A stretch of 64,000 nucleotides of DNA from Pomacea canaliculata (lineage: Eukaryota > Mollusca > Gastropoda > Architaenioglossa > Ampullariidae), in contig NC_037597.1 of NCBI RefSeq assembly GCF_003073045.1, positions 6,444,717-6,508,716 on the forward strand. The letters are read 5' to 3'. The translations under genes were made by a program, and so were the position numbers. The notes under the pieces were generated by a model that saw nothing but the letters and a program-made list of their open reading frames with translations, ran no database searches and was not told where the DNA came from. Shown here piece by piece: positions 1 to 12,500 of this stretch (position 1 is its first letter; every line of letters begins with the position of its first letter).

Positions 1-433
1 ATTCGATTGTCATGATCTACATTTCATTCAGTAACGTGATATAGATTGCAAACATTAGAACAAGTGCACTAGAATCTACATCACTGCTTGAACATAAAGT
101 TGTTTACACGTGAGTGGTCAGTAAATGGGACAAATGATGTTAAAGATGAAACTTGTAGTAACCCGCTCCACAAATACAAAGCAATACATCTTTACTGTCT
201 ATGTCTATGTTTGCAGCAGATATAGAAAACTCTCAAGCAATAAACAACATGCAGTCACATCCACACACCATACAATTGGCTATGCTTCACTCTTAAATAT
301 ATAAACCCATTTTTACGCCTTTCCGCCAATGATTTAAAAAAAAAATTTCCAGTGGTTGTAGTAGTGCTCATTTGAGCAGAACCTCGTCAGTTGTCCTTAT
401 AAACGGCATCAATCCTATTATTTCTGTTTCCAG

Positions 434-559
434 TACCCACACTTTTTGAAGCGTGACGGAAACAAGCTGTTGGTCATGCTTCAGCGACGGAAAAAGTATA
501 AGAACCGCACCATCCTGGGCTTCAAGACTCTGGCCATCGGACACGTCAACATGTCTCAG
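434..559 (+). CDS. PACS exon, furin-binding region core
   Basis: Acceptor tttccag ends at 433 and donor gtatgt begins at 560; the exon is in phase 0 at both ends (42 codons). It encodes [20 protein letters not shown] and then [21 protein letters not shown], nearly colinear with the vertebrate PACS furin-binding region. Codons are G/C-ending, unlike the later exons. Confidence 0.93.
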
Positions 560-3500
560 GTATGTAGATGCCTTCTTATGATGCACGTGGTGGTGACGGT
601 TTGTGTGTGACGTTCAGCGTGTAACGGTTTGGTGGTGGGCTTCCTGTGTCGTCTTTGTGGTGAACTGCATGATGAAGCGTTTCAGTGACGTCCTGCATGT
701 GACATTTAGCGCTTTCCAGTTTATCGAAGTTTTTTTGCCTGTGACGTTTTCATAACGTTCAGCGCGTAAGGTTTTGGTGGTGTGTTGCTCGCGTCGTATT
801 TGTGGTGAACTGTGTGCAGCATTATATTTTTTATGGCGTTCTCCGTGGGATATTTTGGTTTTTGTGGGATTATACATGCAAAGCTTTGGTGGTCTTTTTG
901 CAAGTGATAGCCAACGAAGGGAAGGGATTTTGGCTGTTGTGGACCACGGACATCCGCTTAAATTCATTTGGGGATTCTCTCCTAGGGATGTGACTAGTTG
1001 CGATAGCATCACTTGTCATATGTGGTGGATAGAAACGAGAGGTATGAAAAGAGACGACAATTTGTAGAGTTTACTTGCACTGAACGACCTCTGCTCCATC
1101 CCCCTGCCTCTCCTCTTCGTAATCTTGATTTTTTTTTTCTTCGTGTCTTCTTTCCTTTCCCACCCACCCATTTCCTCTCATCATTTTTTTTTCTTTCTGC
1201 AGTATCGCTTGTCCCCATTATGAAAAGAGCAGCAGATATTGTGTACGGCTGCACCACAGTAACCTTTTGCTGATCAATCACTCCCAGATTCTCTTTTGCC
1301 TTGCGTTATTTTTCCTCTCTCTCTCTGCGCCAGTGCAAATACCATGTACACACCTGCACACCACTCTAGTGAAACCGCGGCATACATTGTATTGCATGGT
1401 TCTCAGCTTTTTAAGTACTTCGTTCATCCCCAGGTAAATTCTTGCCGCACAGAAGGACCATCGCGAACTAGTTAACAATTACAGTTAAGAAGGCTGCGGC
1501 ATCGTGTGATCCGCGACGAGTCGGCGCGACTGTCATGAATATTCATGACCAGGTCATTGCTGTTGTGCCGCTTCCTGCAGACGTCCTGCATGGATGCCTG
1601 TCGGTAACGAAGAAACTGCTGCTTCAGCGCAGAGCCTCGGCACTCGCCAAGCCTCGTAGGCCGACCATGCACGCTGCCTATGCGCACAAAAATGCGTGCA
1701 TCGCCTAACCGATGCATTCCCGGAAATAGCGTCTGCGTTTTGCTGGGTGAGGCTCTTGCTTTGTTGCTCCATCACAAAGAGGTGAACCCTGCTTTTGGCA
1801 ATGCTAGCCTCACGAGACGACATGCAATGGGGTGGACAATGACTTTGTGGACGAGAAGACAGACACAACTGTTACAGAACGATGACGACGAAGATATTGG
1901 TGATGATGATGAGGATGATGATGATGATGATGATGATTGGGACATGGAATGTTGAAGCTATGGCTTGCCTGATCATGAATTCAGTTTCTCTAACGCTGAA
2001 GACGGAATTCGCGCTGACTTCATCGATAAAAGCTTGATGCGAAGTGACACGTGGGTCAGGTGGTCAAAGCTAATAAAATTAAATAATTAATACCCTTCCC
2101 GTGCCCAGTCCTGTCTCGGGAAACAGGTGAAAACATCTGTAGAATAAAGGCAGTTGCACTCAGACTCGAGAGGCTAGCACACTGGGCCTGGCACGCGACT
2201 AAAGTCGTCATGTCGGTCATTGAAGTTAACCAAACAGCAGTCAGAAGTACTTTCACTAATCTCCCGTATCCAGTATGGGGCGGTCCGGCGTCGCAACGGT
2301 TAGCGCCTGTCACCAATTCAGTGAGGGTTGGCTGTCCTGGGTTCAGCTCTCGTCTCGGACACGCTATTCTTTCTGTACTTGTGGCAACCCTAACCCTGAT
2401 GTAACCGTAGTTGTAAAACACCATTCTGTTCCCCACACCGTGTCCAGTATAGAGGACTAGTTAGGTACTGTACTATTAAAAAAAAAATTTGAGCACCTAG
2501 TAAGGCCATACACAGAAAGAGGTCAAAATGGCGACCTCACAAAACACCCGCGGAAGGAAGGCGCGCTATAAAAAGAATAGATATTACAAGCCTAATAAAC
2601 ACCTCTTCCACTGACAGTGGCCTTCACGTAAACATCGCGAGGTCTGTGTTGTTGACCATGACCCCTGCATCTTAATGTTTTCGAGAACCGAAAAAAAAAA
2701 GGCGGGGGTGGGGAATTCATCCTGATTTGGGGGAATATCTTACACTGAGCGCTACCCAATCACGAGAGAAAAAATAATTGCATCCGAGTAGACCTTTAAA
2801 GAGTGCATCCATACCTAGGGTAAGAAGGAAATATAAAGTCAGAAAAGTGAGGCTGGGGCATGTGTTGGTGAACTGTGCTGGAAGAGGAAGTCTGGCATGG
2901 AGAGGCCGGAGTGCTGCTCTCCGCGGCTTATCCGCAGCATTGATTGTAGCGTCGGTGCCAGGCACTGCTTGCAGGTCGGTGGCATTTGATCAAAGCCGCT
3001 GCACAACGACCGTTGGAGAGGAATGCGGCTGCAGCACTGCTGGAATGTCTGGCCTGACGAGCAGACTGCTTTTTATTCTGCTCGGTTCTGAAAGGGCTTT
3101 GGGGATCTGGGGGTGCGCGAGATTTACTGCGGGATGGAGATTCCACTTGTGCGATTCTCACCCACCTTATAAATGAACAAGTGGCGAGAGAGAGGGAGGA
3201 AGGAGAAGGTGTAACATTTTTGTACTGATTTATGTTTGAATATGCCAACGTGCGGTGTTTGTACAAGTACAGAAGTGTATGTTCGTGCACGTGAATGTCT
3301 TTCACTTTTGATTCCGTCCCCCTTGGCGTGCACACGTCTGTGTGTGTGTGTGAGAGAGAGAGAGAATTGTGGTGGGGCCGGGTGAGAATGTGTATTTACG
3401 CAGTATCTTCCTGAAAAACCGAATATCTTTCATAATCTGGCTAAACAGTATCACGTGTTCCTGCAATGTCTAGAGTTTAAAAAAAAAAACATGTTTATAA

Positions 3501-6500
3501 CTTCTGGTTTGTAAGGCGGCCAATGGAAGATAAAATTCTCTTCCTTGTGGACTTTTCCCTAGAAATCGTGAAATGTTTGATTTGTCGAAGCCATCCGTGG
3601 AGATAGAAGATATACAGTATTATGTGAGTCGAGGTTTGAACAGCAGATTCATTTACCAAGACTCGTAAACTGCAAATGAGGAAGAACCGTCTGTCTTGCC
3701 TTGTTTGTGAAGACTGTTTTCTTTTCTCGCAGTGCGGTGACACGATCACGAATCACGTGACGTCAGGTCTGTTTACGTGGGATTCCTTTTCTCGTTTATT
3801 CTGCTCTTGTTTTGTTTTCTGCTGCCTGCTAGTGCGCGTCTTCACCTGTTGACCTGCGACGGGTATGCACGGCAAAGGCTGGCACTGGCGGGCGTACAGG
3901 AGATAAACAAGGCGCTGACAGAGACACACCTCGTGCAGTTTGGTATCACCTCCCAACCTCTACTCCTACTCTCGTCATTTCACCGGGGTAGCCCCTTTCT
4001 TCTGGCCTGGTCTAGCGCGCGCGCCAGTCGCTCCCTTACAGATCTTGCCTAGGTCTTCCTTCCTAGTTCCCTTTCTCTCTCTCCAGCACTTCATTGGAGG
4101 TGGGGATTGTGGGTGGGGAGGGAAACAAAACAAATCACAAAAGAAAAGATAAAGGGATGGATTAAAAAAAAATACCCATTTCCAAACCTTTTTAACACAT
4201 GCGTTCTTGCACATCTGCCTATCTCCCAAATTCATCACAAACATTCCCGTTCCGAAAACAAGAACATTGCATTGTGTTGTGTACACTTGCTCAGAAGTTA
4301 TTTGGGAGGCGTAAAAGGACCTTCAGACTCTGTGTAAGAAAGGACATTTTCAAAAATGTCTGCAATTCTAGGTGATGATGTCTTACTTTAAGAGTTCTGT
4401 GAGCTCCACCGGGATGCCGATTCTGTGTGCTTGCATGAAGGACCAACAGTTTGAGGCTGTCTTTTGTTGTGTGACTTGCGAACGTTACCGTGTGTAAGTG
4501 AATTGTGATCATAAGCGGGTCTGAACTGTGATTGCATGGGTTTTCTTTGGTGTGGCGGGTATGAATTAGAGATGGTATGGTTGATTGTCGATGTTGTGCT
4601 GTTGTTGTTTTAACCCTTGCTTCCTCATAGAGCTGTTGCTAGTTGCCTTCTGGGATAAATAAACGTCGTCAGACTCATTCATCTAAATCTTTCCTCTGAA
4701 TCATCTATTGTATGTGAAGCAGCATTATAAAGTGTTGTCCATAGGATTGTTAATACCATGGGAATCCCATGGGAAACATCCCGTGGGATGGGACGGGATG
4801 GGACAGGCATAAATTGCCATGGGATGGGATGGGACGGGATAGAAAAATATGTCCCATGGACAACCCTGACAATCACTGTCAGTAGTTTTCAGTCTGTCGA
4901 AGTAAATGACAACACACATTTGTAAAAATACTTATTATTTTTTTTTCAAGCTGCAATTAATATTGCCCTGTAGGTTCCATTTTAGAGAACGTTCATGCTG
5001 AATGACACGTCAATTAGCGATGGCCCTCAGTGCAAGCCTTTGATATCGCCTTGCTGTCTAGAACGAACCCCCGGGTACAATCCTGCTCAGTCGGAAGGAC
5101 ATCAAAGCGTGTATAGACCCAGCCTCTTGACATTCCCTTCATATCCTTTTGGCGCTCAATTGGTGCTTTCAAAACTGCACTATCCAGGCTGTCCACCTTG
5201 TCTTCTTGTACTGGTGTCCTCATTGCTAGCTTACGTTCTTTTCCAGTTTGGGTTCCAGAAAATCCTAGGTTGTTAAACACACGGCCATAGTTCCATAGTC
5301 TGAATCCGTAGTGGTAGGGAGGTGTAGTTCTTGCTACCGACCATTTCACTTGCCGCTGATGAGTTCAAGCCAAGACAGGAGCGCAGTTGGCTCGTAAGGA
5401 TGGTTAGTGTCTGAAAGTCGTTCTTAACCGAGCAAAGTGCCAAAGTGTCAGACCTGCGACTTGCCATAAAATCTCATTGTATTGACAACAATGTGTTGGC
5501 AGGCAGCTTGGAACTTGGTTCTACTTGTTGGCCAATATTTCGTCGTCCCGAATATTTGCCTCAGAACCATTGGTTTCCTGTGACCTTCACGCACTTGCCA
5601 AACATAGGTCAAACATTCGGCGGTATTTGCCCAGCTTGAAAGGGCCTGAGGGCTGCATCAACACATTCAGAGTCGGGTGGCTGTAGGAAGAAGAGAAAGT
5701 CCTTCAAGAATGGGCGCGCCCCGCACCTCTTGTCACGCCGCTTACGGGACTGACGCATTCCACCCCTGGTATTTTCATGCTCGACTTTCATAATTACAAA
5801 AAAAGTTTCTCCGTTGACATAGTACCCTTTTGAAAAGGCAACATCTCTGTCTGCCGACTCTGTTACCAGTGCGGTGACATTCGCTGGCATTTCCCCATAT
5901 TTGTTTTGCATATTTGAGTACTGCGGTGATATCTGTTGTCTCCATCCTTTCAGTCTTATTTGATGTTTGTTAGAAATAGGCACAGCGGCAGAGGCAGATG
6001 AATAACTGTCATTTTTACCTGAGTCTTAAATGTAACCCTGGCGGCCACCCGGCACCCGCATCTAACAGCCTGGCGTTAGTGTGGAAGGTCTGTGTCACAC
6101 GGTAACAGCGAGGTCGAGTTCCAGTCGCCCCGACCTGTATCTTATTGTTTCTGTAATATCAGCTTTATCGGCGTGGTGTGGGATTGCGCAGCTGAAAAAA
6201 AGCTAAATAGTTAACAAAGCAAACCATACATATGAGAGAATGTCAGCGGTGTCGCCTTCACGAAGGGGTGCTATGTCAACGGAGTATACATGTTTTATTT
6301 ATACGTGTAAATGACATGATTAGTAATATAAAACTTTGTAATATATACAGCAAGTACGCGTATCACAATTTTCTGATCATGTCATTTATACAAGGGGAGA
6401 GGGGGAAGAGAAAGTGTGAGAGAGTGTAAGAATAGAGAAAAAAAAGTATGGCATCGTTTTCTATCTACAATGCGTTTGTGTTCTTTAAATTATAAAAGAG

Positions 6501-9500
6501 TATATTGTCCTAAGAGTTTCATAAAGAATGGCGAAAAACAGGTCTAGAGGATGGATTTTTTTTTTCATAGAAAGGTATTCCACAAGTGAGTTAACGTGCC
6601 ACACCCAGCAATCATTGCGCTGTCGCAAAGGATCGCTGTTGTCGAACCCTCGAAATGCGATGTCGTCCGAACTCTCCCTTCGACTGTGTAATGCTTGGAA
6701 ACCTGGAGATTTGTGGTGGTCGGACGACCCTCCACCCCAGTTCGACCAGAAGAACGATTTGTACAGAAATGAAGGCAGAGGTTTGCAGATGTGTAGTGTG
6801 AATCATAAAGTGTGTCGCTCGAACGTACGCTTGCACGCTCAGCAGAGGAGTCGGAGGATGCTAGTCCTTAGATTCTAGTACCCCTCTGTAGAACTTCTAG
6901 GATCCGCCAAAATAATGCCGTCTGCAACACTTTTCGTGAGATAAATGATCGATGGAAACGACGCAGACCTCAGCTGCTTGTCGCCTTTACCTCGAGCGTG
7001 ACAAAATAATTTGACCTTTGCAAGACGGAGTCCTTCGATGTGACACAACTACAGTTCGAAGGGGTCAGTTGGTGTAGGGTGAGGTGAGAACGGAGTCTTA
7101 ACACCTCTGATACTGGAGCGACAGAGCGACACACCTCATTCTTAATGGATTATCAGAGTACCTGTTGGATTAAAACACTGGGCTTTGTTCGTTAACGGTA
7201 CGTCACCCTCTCCCCCCACAATTCATGAGTGACTACAAAAGCTCGTTACAATAGGATGTGGACAGGTTCAAGACTACGGGAAATTAAAGAGCAGGAAGCA
7301 TATGCTAATTAGGCGCATCCATAACATAACTTCGTGAATGAACCATCAGGCATGCCAAACTAGATATTAAGTGGGAGAGAAAGCCGCACATCCGAATAGG
7401 ATTTGCTTTCCGTGTTTGAACACATCGATCGCTGCTGAGATCGGCGAAACGGAGGATGAGAGGGGATGGGGATACAAATGGCGGGGGGATGGAGAGGATG
7501 GAGTAAGCTGACGATCGTGACTTCTCGATGCTCGGCTGGTAATACTCATCAATGTATTCAGGAAGCGCTGCGCAGCATCTCCGTGCAGGGGTGAGCTGCT
7601 CTCACGGGATGACTTTTGTGGATAATTAAGCACCACGCCGAGGCCGCCTGGGTGGTGTGGCCATAGATGCCTCGCCGTTCTCGGCCATTCATTAGACAGT
7701 TCTCCACCACGCGCACACCAAGCAAATAGGGAGACCAGCCTGGAGCAAGGTGTCTGGCAGGCCATAATGGCGTGCTGCTCAGTGGATTGTGCTGTTTTGT
7801 GGCCGCAAAAAAAAGCCTAGTGGATTGTCAGAGAGGGACGATCGAAGTGTGTGTGTGTGAGAGTGTGTGAATAAATGGATGAGAGAGAGAATGTGTGTGT
7901 GTGCGTGTGCGCGCGCCTTCTGGTTGCGTGCGTGCGTGAGTACATATTGAAGGTTATGCCAGAAATCCTTTATTCGGTACCGTTGCCTCGCCCATCCCAT
8001 TCAAGGATTGGGCGCACGCTGGCACGAAGACTCACGTGCACGCTAGGGCTTATACACACCGTTACCGGGGTTACTCGTGTCATTGCCTACAGAAGTCAGT
8101 TCAAAGCAGTAGTTAACTGCCCACCAGCACGTATTTCTAACTTCGGACATTAAGAGAGAATAGCAGTGCTTTTCATTTTTCTTGTCACATTCAGCATTTC
8201 GTCCTGCCCTTTACAGGGCCTCACGCGGGGCTGGTCAAAGGACTAAAGTCAAATTAGGGGTCAACAACTAGATTAGTCATCTACAATGTTTTAAAAAAAA
8301 ATCGTTCAGACATTTCTTCTGCTGTGGCGGTGAAGAGGTGTGTGCGTGTGTTGGGGAATAGAGAAAGAGCCTTTTAACCGAAATTAGATGAAATTATTGT
8401 TGCAGACGATTCAGGGGCGCTTTTTTCATTCAGTGTGACAGAACTTTGCGAAGACCGGCGTCAACCAAAGCTGTTCATAAAGCTAGTCACGGCTCCAGCG
8501 GGATTTATTACAAGCTCCCCATAAGATTGGGGAGCAGCCGTGCGAATGAGGAGGCCTATGTCGGCTGGGGTGAAAAATCTGGTCGGGAGTGCTTTTCTAG
8601 GAATGTTTATCGTCCTTCCTGCTCGCAGGGTGGCTACCATCCTCTCATCATCATCATCACCATCTCTCTCTACACTGAAAGCCTAGCTTTTTCGATTGTT
8701 TGACTCTGAAATGCTGTCCATCATTTCTGGTGTCAAAGCTAGTCTCACAGGAATCGAAGATGTCATCTTCAAGAGAAGCGATACGTATCGTGTGCTTGCC
8801 TCACGCAAGAGTTTTGTCGATACAATATATTACGAAGCTTTAGCATCAGCATGATTTTAGCATGTAGTACATGCTTCGGATGTACTTCAGCTCGACACTT
8901 TCGTCCATTAGAATTTGTGTGTGTGTGTGAGAGAGAGAGGCGTTAAGTCCTTATAAGTAGTGCTTGGACCAATCGGAGTGCTCGAACAAATCCACTTCTG
9001 CTCAAAACCGCGGGCAAAGAGGACGACCTCCCCACGCCTCCATCCTGTCTTTCTCTCTCTGTTTCCCCACCCACCGCGTACATCGCTATGATGCATATTT
9101 TCGTCTGCTCGTACTTTGGTTATCATATCTATAGCGACATTCTGATTAATGACTGTTACGATGACGAGGAGAACAGAGATCACACGGCTTAAGAACAAGA
9201 GTGATAATCATAATTAAAAAAACGAAAAAGATAAAAACAATGGATAAGCGGATTAGCCAAACGTAGACGTCTGCACATTGAAAGAGGTGAGTAGTGACAA
9301 ATAGTGTGTGGCATTCGCCCGCCATATTTATTATCTACCTGCGCAAGCCCTCCAGTGCTTCGAGGTCAACAGTGCAGTCAGCACACGTGGCGTTGGTAAA
9401 CCTCTCTTCTCTCCTTCCCTTCCACTGCCTCTTTCCGCTCTTTCCACCTGCACCAGGTTGGGCAGGTGTTGTATGTCGGCGGGCTTAGTGAGAGAGTTTA

Positions 9501-12500
9501 TCTGCGGTGATACACATACAAGAGATCTGAGCTGCCTTTACAGCATCAGCAGCGACCTCTGCCCCTGTTGGCAGCATCAGTGTTCTCGTCAGTTCTCGCA
9601 TGACGAAAGACGTCTCGTTAAATCTGTTTTTTAGGTGATTGTGTGGCTCGCCGGGGTCTGTCATCGTAGAGGACAGTAGTTCATTAACGGTGTGAAAAGA
9701 TTTTTTTGGTGTGAGAGAGGACTTGATCGCCGCGGATCATATTTGGCATGTGCCAATCATCCCTCGACTGGTGCCAGTTGACGAGCGGTTTTGCTGTGGT
9801 TCGCCAGTGCTGGTCATCGGGAGAAACAACTGGACAGACGCAGAGGCTGGCAAGGCTGTGGCCGGTTTGGTTTGTCGTGAGAAGTGGAGATGAGATTTTG
9901 CATGTAATGATCAGAAGTAATGTCTTCCTCTGCCCACCTCGGCATCGACATCTCTCCAAGATACCCTGAATAAGTCTTGGAGTGTCATGCCGGGTCACAT
10001 GGCCTAACCAGAGCAGCTTGTGCCACTTGACCGTTGCGAGAAAGGAACTTTTGGTATTTTTCGTTAAGTGGCTACCGTGCTTCATACAAAGTCTTTGTTT
10101 TTCCGTTTCAGGTAGTATATTCGGAGCAGCTTTTTCTGACACTTGTTACTTAATGCCTGGATTCTTCTCTCCGTATCTGCAAGCAAGAGTCCACCTCTCA
10201 CATCCACTCAGTAAGATAGGAATTACTAGAGGCTTGGACATGGTATCTAACCTCATCCTGTTGCTGCGTCAGCCTGGCCATTGCCGCTGTTGCTGCTGCA
10301 ATCCTGATTCTGATGGCTGAAATAAGCTTCCCTTTAGGAAAGGGTGGCTTCCAAAATTGTTCACCTCCTGACGCTGTATTCCGTTCATGTAATCTCTGTT
10401 GTTGCCGTTGGCGCTCACCATGACTTTGCTCTTGTCCATTCCGGGTATGTGTATGTGGCCGTGGGTGGGGACTCACTGGAAGCACGGCTTTGTGCACTGG
10501 TCAACTTTTATGGACAACTGATGTCTTTTATGGTCAGTACATCTTCTCCTCCTTCGTGTATGCTTAAGTACAGTCAGACAAACACGGAACAAGGAAGAAA
10601 AAGGAGCGAGAAATAATGATAATGCCCTTTGTATTATTGGAGCAGATGACGCATTCACGCGTCCACGAACACGATGGCCTGGCTGCTTCTCTCATTCAGT
10701 CGCTGACCTACAGGTCATGTGCGATCGACGCTAAAGTAAAACGGATTACTGCTGACGTGGATCCCGCAGACTTGTCGATGACTGTGCAGAACAACAGCAG
10801 CATGTGGTGCACTCGCTGATCGTTTTTCAGAATCGCAGGGGATGGACGTGGGCGTGGGAGAAACGAACCAAAGTACTAATATTTATGGTTTGTTGTTCAT
10901 ATCGAACTAGTCATCTACTGTACGTATCTTTGATAGGATTTAACTTCTGGGTTAAATAAAGAAATAAAAGAGAACGAAAAGGATGTGAGATGAGGAGGCG
11001 AGAGGTGACCTGATAATGAAACATTTTATTCTGGAAATTTTTTATTGCAGTCTTGTAGAAAGCAGTGTTTAAAGGCACGTAGAAGATGGGAATGTCCTTC
11101 CGGTTAGCGACCAAGTTCTGGCACTGACCTGTTCTACGCATGCGCGATCACCCTAACGCGATTGCTGATACTCAAACCTTGACCTCAACCGTGCGTTGTT
11201 TTCTGTTCATTCATTCGGTCAAAACACAAACCTACACCTAAACCCTACCCCAAACCCTAAGCCTAAACTAAACACCAGGGGCGGTAGTTATGAAGCGAGA
11301 GAAAGTCGTTTCCCCAGGGAAAAATGGGGAACTCAAAGAAAAGCGTCTTGTTTCCGAAGTTGTAAACTTGTCTAGACGCCTCGGACACTGCTTCGTGTTT
11401 CTTATCACAGGGCACTTTTGCCTCCATTTTACAACTATGGCTTCAGGGTAAAACAACATCTGCGAGGTTTGGTCATCGCTTCATAATTTTGGAAACAAGA
11501 CGCTTGTCCTTGAGTTTCCCATGTTGCCCCTCGGCAACGACGACTTGCCCTCGCTTCATAACCACCGCCCCAGTGTCCGAAACAAAAATCAAACTCGTAT
11601 TAAAGCCATTCGCCTTTCCCACTTCACTATAGTAGCTTCAGTCAAGACAAACTCCAGTTAATCTTTTGAAGTACTACTACATTTTGATATAGTAGCTGGT
11701 GTTGAGTGATCCACCCAGAGTGACACGAGAGGTCAGCGCGGAGTGTTGCTTGGCTGCTTACTTTGACTCTAGTAGGCAATGTACTAGGCTCAGGATAGTA
11801 GGTACTTGCACTTGGAGAGAACAGTAAAGAACGTTTGTCTTACATTTTAAACATGTTTTCAATGCGCATGATTTTTTTATGATATTACCAGATATCGGGA
11901 GTTGGTATGGCGTCTGCAGAGGTTTTATAAGTGCTGTCAAGGCTCATGTTTACCTTGGTGCAGCGAATCTTTCGGGTAGATTAAACTACCATATCTATTT
12001 CACCGAGAAAGCAGATGTTGAAAAATCGACGAGAGCTTTATTGGATACATACTAGGTTATTTATGTTTTGTGTTAGCCAGCTTTGAAAATATCGTGACTG
12101 TATTATTATACAAAATCGTAAGCATTGTAGGTCATCCATGAAGACAGCCTTTGCCAGGGCGTCTTCCTAATATTGTCTTCACCAGAAGCCTGAGCAAAAA
12201 TCAAGACATACCGTGTGGTATTACATACAGACGAGATTAGACCCCTAGCTGGAAATTATAGCTTTGATGATGAGAACACTCTCTAATCATCTCATCTTGC
12301 CGATAATTAAGCTGCATGATCAGCGGAAATCGTGCTTGATATTTTTATGAGGCTTTCCTGCGTTTCTTCCCAAAAAAATCTGAAAGCGTTGACACGTTGA
12401 GCTGAGTTGACTTTTTTGTATGCATGCTAGATATCAGCTTTTTGCGTTTAATTTTACCACAAAAACACTTGAAAAAGTGTGAGCACAGTGGGATTACAGC

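Noticed and set aside
614-1281. Several overlapping open frames on both strands in the PACS intron
   Set aside because: Mutually overlapping, low-complexity content, no homology; CG-rich DNA has few stops by chance.
1680-1955. 91-codon plus-strand frame with an Asp-rich end
   Set aside because: The Asp run is a GAT microsatellite; no supporting homology.
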